Below are positions 57,569 to 64,000 of a stretch of 64,000 nucleotides of DNA, piece after piece (positions within the stretch are counted from its first letter, which is position 1; every line of letters begins with the position of its first letter). Location of the stretch: contig JAPYXD010000715.1 of the NCBI GenBank assembly GCA_030998225.1, positions 6,452,501 through 6,516,500 of the forward strand. The letters run 5' to 3'. The notes beneath the pieces are model-generated. The model had not been told where the DNA came from, made no database searches, and saw nothing but the letters and a program-made list of their open reading frames with translations. The translations under genes and the position numbers were made by a program. Origin of the DNA: Diplolepis rosae (Eukaryota > Arthropoda > Insecta > Hymenoptera > Diplolepididae).

Positions 57569-58152
57569 AAGGGTGCGCCATTTAGACCTTCGGTATTTCA
57601 ACATTAAATAACTATGACACTTTTCAGCCGATTTTGGCAAATGAGCAAGATTTGTTTAGGATCTACTTTACCATTTACTTCAAATCAGTTTTAGAACACA
57701 ACGTCGATTAAATGACCACCTCCATTCGATACACAAACAGCAGCTCTTTTTCGCGCATTCTGCATAACATTGGCCAGCATTTCCGGCGTTATAGCAGCTA
57801 TTTCGGACCGTATGTTACATTTAAGTTCGTCAATTGTTTTGGCTTGCTGGCATAAACTTTGCTTTTTAAATAACCCCAATGAAAAAAGTCAGGTACAGTT
57901 GAATCCGGAGAACGAGGGGGCCACTCCAAGTGGCCATTTTTCGAGACAACGTGTCCCGGTAATTTGCGCTGTATGAGCAGTTGTTTTTAATGTAAAACGC
58001 TACGATTTCAGCGCGTTGTTTCGGTGTGTATTGACTCATGGTTAAAATGGTACTGAATAACGTTTCAGAATCGTCCTCATTTGTCAAAATCGGCTGAAAA
58101 ACAATAGAGTTATTCAATGTTGAAATACCGAAGGTCTAGATGGCGCACCCTG
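57569..58152 (-). mobile_element. mariner-superfamily deletion derivative (584 bp)
   Basis: Terminal repeats of about 70-80 bp (AGGGTGCGCCAT, GACCTTCGGTATTTCAACAT, GCCGATTTTG) are flanked by TA (57567-57568, 58153-58154). Minus-strand coding: ATG at 58039, 'MSQYTPKQRAEIVAFYIKN' (helix-turn-helix start). It then jumps in one frame to 'HLEWPPRSPDSTVPDFFHW', the final catalytic Asp region, and shifts to 'AKTIDELKCNIRSEIAAI' and 'GGGHLIDVVF', the usual C-terminus. The middle, with the first two catalytic Asps, is deleted. The wording fits an IS630/Tc1/mariner group other than the DD34D mariners elsewhere here. Confidence 0.88.
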
Positions 58153-59497
58153 TATATAAAAAGAAAGAACCCAAATTTGAATTCAAATTTTACGTTCCTG
58201 TCACCTCAAAAGAACTTTGACAATACAAGTAGCGTCAATACTTTGTAGTAACTAACACATATTCATAAAAATCCTAAAGCGTTATTACTGTCTTTTTTCC
58301 AACCTTTTGTTTCCTTTGATTCAGTTTCGAGCTTTTTGATTCAAACAAGAAGTTCATTCTAACTGATTGAGTAAAATTCTAAGTTCATATTCCAGTTTTG
58401 CGTTACATACCACAACAGTGTTGTATAAAATACAAGCATACTTGGTAAAGATTTATCAAAACCCTTCACTTACAGTTTGTGCTAATTAGACAATAAATAT
58501 AACAGGATAATGAATTTTTTAATAAGCATCAATACAGATATTAAGATAATTTATGAATTATGCCTCTAGTTAATATAAAAAATTCCTCATCTGGGAATGC
58601 ATCACAAGAGGCCCCATACTTTGTAGGATGTTCTGAAGCCCTTTCTTGCACGTCTAAGATAGTAAAATCTTCAACGTCCTGGAAGTACACGTATTATAAT
58701 CTTGCCACAATCCTAGAAGTACACATTGCGTTTGATACTGGTACCCCGTTGTAACCGCTACGTACTTATACAAGTCTGTTTCAGCATTGTTACGTTCTTC
58801 AGATTGAAAATGAAAAATAGTAAAGAGCGCTATGAACAGCATGTGCAAGTTAGGTTAATTACTTTTAATAACATTTTTTTAAATATTTGCGTGGGAGACG
58901 AATTCTGATTGTCCTAAGAACAATCTTTCTGTACTTTGTATACGGTCCCGGAACTATACATTTTGTATATTTTTGGAGAGGTTTTTTATATTTCTTCTTT
59001 ATCAACAAAAATTTGCATGCCGTTCATATATTAAGGAGAAATTTTCATTTCTCTACCGTTTTTTTGCGTTCAGCACGCCAAAAAACCTTTAAAATTGATA
59101 AATTTCTAAAATTTCCATAAGTTTCCAGGCCCTGGAACTAACCGATACATAAAGTTATGTAATTCATGCATCAATTTCGAGATAAATGTCCACTAATTTT
59201 TGATTTTTCAGTAAAGTTCCATGAAATTAGTCAATCTGCATCAATTAAATCAGATGTAAAGTTTTGTTTGTATATTAAGGACTTCATTTGAACCTTATTT
59301 ATTACAGTCCCCAAAGTACACGTTGCGTAAATTATATGCTCTAAAAATCGTAATTTTTATTATGAATGATTATTTCAAATAGCATTTGGTTTATATTAAA
59401 TACGTCTTTGATCTAAGGCAAAAAAAATGGAGGTTGGGAAAAGTCCCTGAAGTACACGCTGGATAAACATATATATATAAACCACCATCGGAAATTA
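58153..59497. other. Non-coding stretch with a recurring AAGTACACG motif
   Basis: CC(T/C)(G/A)GAAGTACACG-like words occur near 58679, 58708, 59306 and 59447, three of them followed by TTGCGT or TGGATA. No coding content recognised in 58560-59120. Confidence 0.4.
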
Positions 59498-61909
59498 TAA
59501 GTTGACCTGGAGTTTCAACTTTCGTTAAAGTGATTTATTTTATAGAAAGATATTACAAAAGAAATTATAATTTAGATCTCTTTGAAGGGAATTAATAAGT
59601 TTGTAAAAAAATTAACGTTTTAAAAGATTTTTTTTAGTATGTCTTCATAGTGATTTGTTTACCTAATTAAAATATTTTTAGAAAGTCTTTTCTGGATTCT
59701 ATATGCTGGGGTTGAACATGTTACAAAAAGTCGTGTAATTTGAAAATGTGTATCCCCATACCAATGAAATCTTAAAGTGTGCTGTTCGATGAAATATTAG
59801 ATATAATATATTTTACTTTTGAATAATGAAACTTTTTATTTATACTTATATATTAAAATTTTCATTTAAAATATGTTTTATGTGCCTCCGGCGCGTAAAC
59901 TCGCTTTTTCGCTACAGTTAAGAGTTGTGTATGTTGTGTATTGCGCTACGGAGAAATGTAATGTAAAAATTGAACTGCGCATGCGCCAATAGCCATACAG
60001 CGGAGCACAATCTTCTTCTTATTCTTCTTCTTCGTACAGCGTTAGCACCCTACTGACAAAACCTTGTATATTTGAACTGCGCATGCGTCTATTAAAATCC
60101 GCTCCTACTACACAAGATCGATAAAATCAAAATGGCCGGAACATTTGTGAAATATCAAGTGCAATGGACGAGAATCATGATGAATACTAGATTGGATTCG
60201 AGTACGCATAAAAACTCGTATACGCGCCGAAGTCACATAAAATAGAATACGTGCCTCGGCGCATAATGAGGGTAATTACGAGACTTGCTTAAAATGCTCG
60301 CAGGACTGATCGCGCCTCGGCTTCGTCTCGGCTTTGTATCGGCTTTGTCTCGGCTTTGCCTCAGCTACGTCTCACCTACGCCTCGACTACGCCTTGGCTT
60401 CGATCTCCTGCGAGCATAGTCGCTCGCTCGTAATAACCCTCATTATGCGCCTAGGCACATAATATGCTATTACCAGATTTCTCAAGAGTTGCTGTTAGCA
60501 GGGACGTGAAACATTTTTCAGGCATCAAATAGTAAGTATTATTTTAAAGAAAGTGTCATTTCAGAAACTTTAAGCTCCTTTGGTTTGTGGATTTGTTTAT
60601 AATAAATATTGAGGTACTGCTAACCAAATAAGGTATGAAATGAAATGTAACGTATAAAATTCATATTTTCAGATTATAAAATTTGAGAAAATTTAAAAAT
60701 ATTGCACCTGTGAATGTTTATAAATATATTTTAAAGAACATATCAAGATACGAAGTTAATAATTTTGGTTTCTTTCTATTGATTGCAGTATACTGAACGT
60801 TACTTTATTCATGACAAATAATAAAATATTTGAAAAATAGTCGAAATACCTGCATTTTTCTAATTCACTGATTAAAATTAAACTTACAATGCTTAATTAT
60901 AATGATCAAGGTAACCCATTTTTAAGATTTGTTGTTGGTGATCAACGATTATTTGTAAATTTAAAGTCTCAGTAATCCACCGTTTATAATTCTCAAAGTA
61001 ACTTCATTGAAAATATTTCACTATTAAAACTTTTTGACATCAACCAGACGTTTAAAAACTAATCCTCCATAGCATAGTGTTTTTAAAAATAATTTCCTGT
61101 ATTTAGCCGAGGCGCGATCAGTCCTGCGAGCATTGTCGCGAGTCTCGTAATTTCCCGAATTGTGTGAATTGGCACGTATTCTATTTTGTGTGACTTCGGT
61201 GCGTATACTAGTTTTTATGCGTACACTCGAATCTATTTTAGTATCGTAGTTGTTTGCGGCGCTAGTCATTACACTTGATAATTCGCGACTAGTCCCGGCC
61301 ATTTTGATTTTATCGATCTTGTGTAGTAGTAGCGGATTTTAATAGACGCATGTGCAGTTCAAATTTACAACGCTTTGTCATTAGGGTGCTAACGCTGTAC
61401 GAAGAAGAAGAATAAGAAGAAGATTGTGCTCCGCTGTATGGCGATAGGCGCATGCGCAGTTCAATTTTTACATTTCATTCCTCTGTAGCACAATATATTA
61501 CATTGCGCTACTGTTAACTGTAGCGAAAAAGCGAGTTTACGCGCCGGAGGCACATAAAACATATTTTAAATGAAAATTTTAATATATAAGTATAAATAAA
61601 AAGTTTCATTATTCAAAAGTAAAATATATTATATCTAATATTTCATCGAACAGCACACTTTAAGATTTCATTGGTATGGGGATACACATTTTCAAATTAC
61701 ACGACTTTTTGTAACATGTTCAACCCCAGCATATAGAATCCAGAAAAGACTTTCTAAAAATATTTTAATTAGGTAAACAAATCACTATGAAGACATACTA
61801 AAAAAAATCTTTTAAAATTTTAATTTTTTTACATACTTATTAATATCCTTCAAAGAGATCTAAATTCAACAAATCACTGTAACGAAAGTTGAAACTCCAG
61901 GTCAACTTA
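59498..61909. mobile_element. Large foldback element, arms about 800 bp
   Basis: Left arm 59498-60320 and right arm 61107-61909 begin TAAGTTGACCTGGAGTTTC and match inward through GGGGTTGAACATGTTAC, CCGGCGCGTAAACTCGC, GAACTGCGCATGCG, AATGGCCGG and CGCGCCTCGG. They are nearly the same length, with scattered substitutions. The centre is non-coding, with a 12 bp-type minisatellite (60312-60405) and an inner palindrome (CGCATAATGAGGGT). The minus ORF 61024-61302 has no family match. The target duplication was not resolved. Confidence 0.85.
60312..60405. repeat. CTCGGCTTTGY minisatellite
   Basis: About eight degenerate 11-12 bp units (TCGGCTTCGTC, TCGGCTTTGTA, TCAGCTACGTC, CTCGACTACGC) in the centre of the foldback element. 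Confidence 0.75.
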
Positions 61910-62068
61910 ACCTGTACAAAGACAAAACTTGATGAATAAATTAAATAATTTTAAATGAACAGCCTCTCAAATTGAAGGCTATATAGTTGCAATTTTAGTA
62001 TTTTAAATCTTTCCGAATTTAATAATTTCAAATTTAATTATTTAAAAACAATTTGAGGTTCAACTTAA

Positions 62069-62809
62069 GGGCTTATATACCTTTTTCTCTAGGGAAATAC
62101 AGGGTTTTTATTTATTTTTTTAATCATGTTACCATAGTTTTATTCAAATGCGATAAAAAGTTTCAAAAAGTACATCTCTTATTGTATTTTTGTATAGAAT
62201 TTCGAGTGAAAATTCGGAAAATTAGGGAAGGTACACTCCTTGCCGCAGAACTCCTTTTGCTTGTAATGGCTTACTGTGAGCATGAAATAACGGTAACGGC
62301 TCAGCTGAAAAAAGAAAAAAACTACGTTAGTATATAGTGTCACCTTGTTCGTGAACGAAGGATTTTACAAAAAAAAATTTTTTACAGTTACAGTGATATT
62401 TTTTCCAAAAAAGTCGATTTTTTAAGCCCAAAAAATTGAATTTTACGCAAAAAAAAAAAAAAAAACAGATGAATTTGTCTGAAAAATAATTCCTTTGTTC
62501 ACGAACTAGCTATTGTAAGTACAAACAACCCCTCCAAATTTCAAATTGATCGTTGTAGTGGTTAGCGAGATGTCGTGCTCACCGCGATGGAATTTTTTCA
62601 AAAATACAATTCCGAGATAATCGCGTTTAAAGTTTTAGGTGGACATTGAGTAGTTCCAGAAACTGCGCGCTATGAACGGCCGGATCCTATAGGTTCTAGT
62701 GCCCCGATCTCGATGAAATTTTGCAGAAACATTGTTAAAAGTATGTACTTTAAAAATAAGCAATACACATTTTTTTTATTTTTTGAGTCAGAAAAAGGTA
62801 TATAACCCC
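62069..62809. mobile_element. TTAA-flanked miniature element (741 bp), piggyBac-like
   Basis: TTAA at 62065-62068 and 62810-62813. Ends GGGCTTATATACCTTTTTC and inward from the right GGGGTTATATACCTTTTTC. The plus ORF 62053-62337 spans the left end and has no transposase signature. It has the same architecture and GGGGTTA start as the element at 51542-52224. Confidence 0.72.
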
Positions 62810-62813
62810 TTAA

Positions 62814-63819
62814 ATAGCCCAATAGTTTAAATGGTACTTTGAATGCCTTTTATTTTAGAAATAACAACGATTGTAATCCCTGTATATCAACACGAAGCAA
62901 AAATTTGACTGAGCGACCGAGCGAATGAAGAATTGATTGCTCTTAAAGAATCTATGTAACTAAATTTTGTGAAATGTTTAGATACATTATATAAACTGTT
63001 CGACCAAAACAGAACTTGTCACGAAATTAGATTTCGAACTCAGATTTGTTGCTTTTCTTGTATTTCTCATTATTTAAATTAACCCTAGCGAAGCGGCTGA
63101 ACGTAAACCTAGCGTAAAGTAGCAATATAACTCATGAAAGCGACAAAATAAATATTAAACTTGTTTGTATGATTAGTCTACGTTAAAAGTAACTTTAAAA
63201 GGTAATGGAGATATGCAATAATTTTATTTATAAACGCTAAACAAGTTTTAAGTATAATGTCTGCAGATAATTTGGAAAAATAAATGACGAGAAATAGTTG
63301 TCATGTTTAATACCAAATTAATTACATACAAATTTTTCACAAAAACAACTTCAACTTATAAATGTCAATTACAGAATAATCGTTTTACAGAACAAAAATA
63401 CTTTTTAAAAGAAGACTATAAGACGAAAGTAGTTGAAATTCTCCGTTAAACGACTATAAGTCGAAGGCTATATGTCAATTCCATAAATTGATGTCACAAC
63501 AGAATTAAATTTATGATGTTTGTAAATATTAATGATAACTCTGATAGTAATAATCATTGAATCTCCAGTAATTCTCAAATACGTCCTTCAGGTCCTAAAA
63601 TTTCAGCTAGTAAAATTTTTTATTGTCATTTTGAAACTTACAATTTTTGTGTAATATGAGTAACCCATTAATATTTTTCTGGATTTTTTTATTGGAGCTA
63701 CCAAAGGTCAAATTAAGTACAAAAATCTTTTCAAAATTAAAAATGTTTAATAAGTGAGACGAATTCTTTAGAAATAAATTTATAATATTATATGCATCAA
63801 TATTTTTATACTATTGGAT
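62814..63819. other. AT-rich non-coding stretch
   Basis: No ORF or repeat that I can support. Confidence 0.4.
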
Positions 63820-64000
63820 CTATAACTTAATTCGTGCGGTTTTTTTCAAAATTTGAACGTTTATTTAAGAAAAACACGTACAATAGTATTATTCTAAGTA
63901 TTGCCCATCTGAAGCTATGACTTTTTCCCATCTTCCTGGCATTTTGTGTTCACATATGATATTTTGCGCTTGGGGTTGTCGTAATGGATCAATTTTTAAT
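63820..64000 (-). pseudogene. mariner element, 3' end, running off the window
   Basis: The terminal repeat at 63820-63846 (TATAACTTAATTCGTGCGG, then poly-T) is the same as at 18120-18146. On the minus strand the reading from the window edge gives 'WSITTT' or, one frame over, 'DPLRQPQ', covering the first-Asp region (normally 'WIHYDNPKRK'). It then passes directly to 'MPGRWEKVIASDGQYLE', the transposase C-terminus. The second and third catalytic Asp blocks are missing, so this too is an internal deletion derivative. Confidence 0.8.

Noticed and set aside
1..64000. CRISPR arrays, prokaryotic operons, phage genes
   Set aside because: No regularly spaced identical repeats with unique spacers and no prokaryotic coding density.

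Overview
This 64 kb window looks like AT-rich, gene-poor eukaryotic DNA, most likely from an insect. The reasons are the mixture of mariner, Copia, Ty3/Gypsy and BEL/Pao elements, a non-LTR retrotransposon with RNase H, TTAA-flanked and hAT-like miniature elements, and no bacterial operon structure. I found no convincing host gene. Almost every readable coding stretch is transposon protein, and every one is broken by stops, frameshifts or deletions. The species cannot be fixed from this sequence; an arthropod is likely, and the order is left open.

Layout. 0-5 kb: a RNase H-bearing non-LTR retrotransposon on + whose middle is replaced by a 5'-truncated Copia element that ends in a short LTR. 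5-9.6 kb: non-coding DNA with old mariner relics on -. 9.6-18.2 kb: a degraded Ty3/Gypsy element on - (integrase, RT, protease, gag), invaded at a TA by an internally deleted mariner on + (13118-14008) and interrupted in gag by a second mariner on -. That second mariner carries its own 230 bp SINE-like insertion. 20.8-25.3 kb: two hAT-like elements starting CAGTGTT; the larger holds a tRNA-like sequence between duplicated hairpins. 26-29 kb: another mariner relic on -, then an LTR end with a tRNA-Lys primer site and a gag fragment. 31.4-36.5 kb: a nearly whole but dead BEL/Pao element on +. 37-48.4 kb: hairpins, a minisatellite and three inverted-repeat elements, one built of nested palindromes around a THAP-domain remnant. 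51.5-62.8 kb: a run of non-autonomous DNA transposons, including two TTAA elements, a 2440 bp hAT-like element with 490 bp near-perfect terminal repeats and an exact 8 bp target duplication, a palindromic element flanked by GGTC, a mariner-superfamily deletion derivative, and a 2.4 kb foldback element with arms of about 800 bp. The window ends inside another mariner.

The parts do not form a pathway. What they record is a sequence of insertions: retrotransposons first, mariners into them, a SINE-like element into a mariner, and separately several families of foldback elements that probably depend on transposases encoded elsewhere. The best candidates for undescribed biology are the nested palindrome/THAP locus (41.6-44.3 kb), the long-TIR hAT-like family, and the compensated hairpin repeats at 11.4 kb. 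All calls come from reading by eye; no alignment or database search was run.
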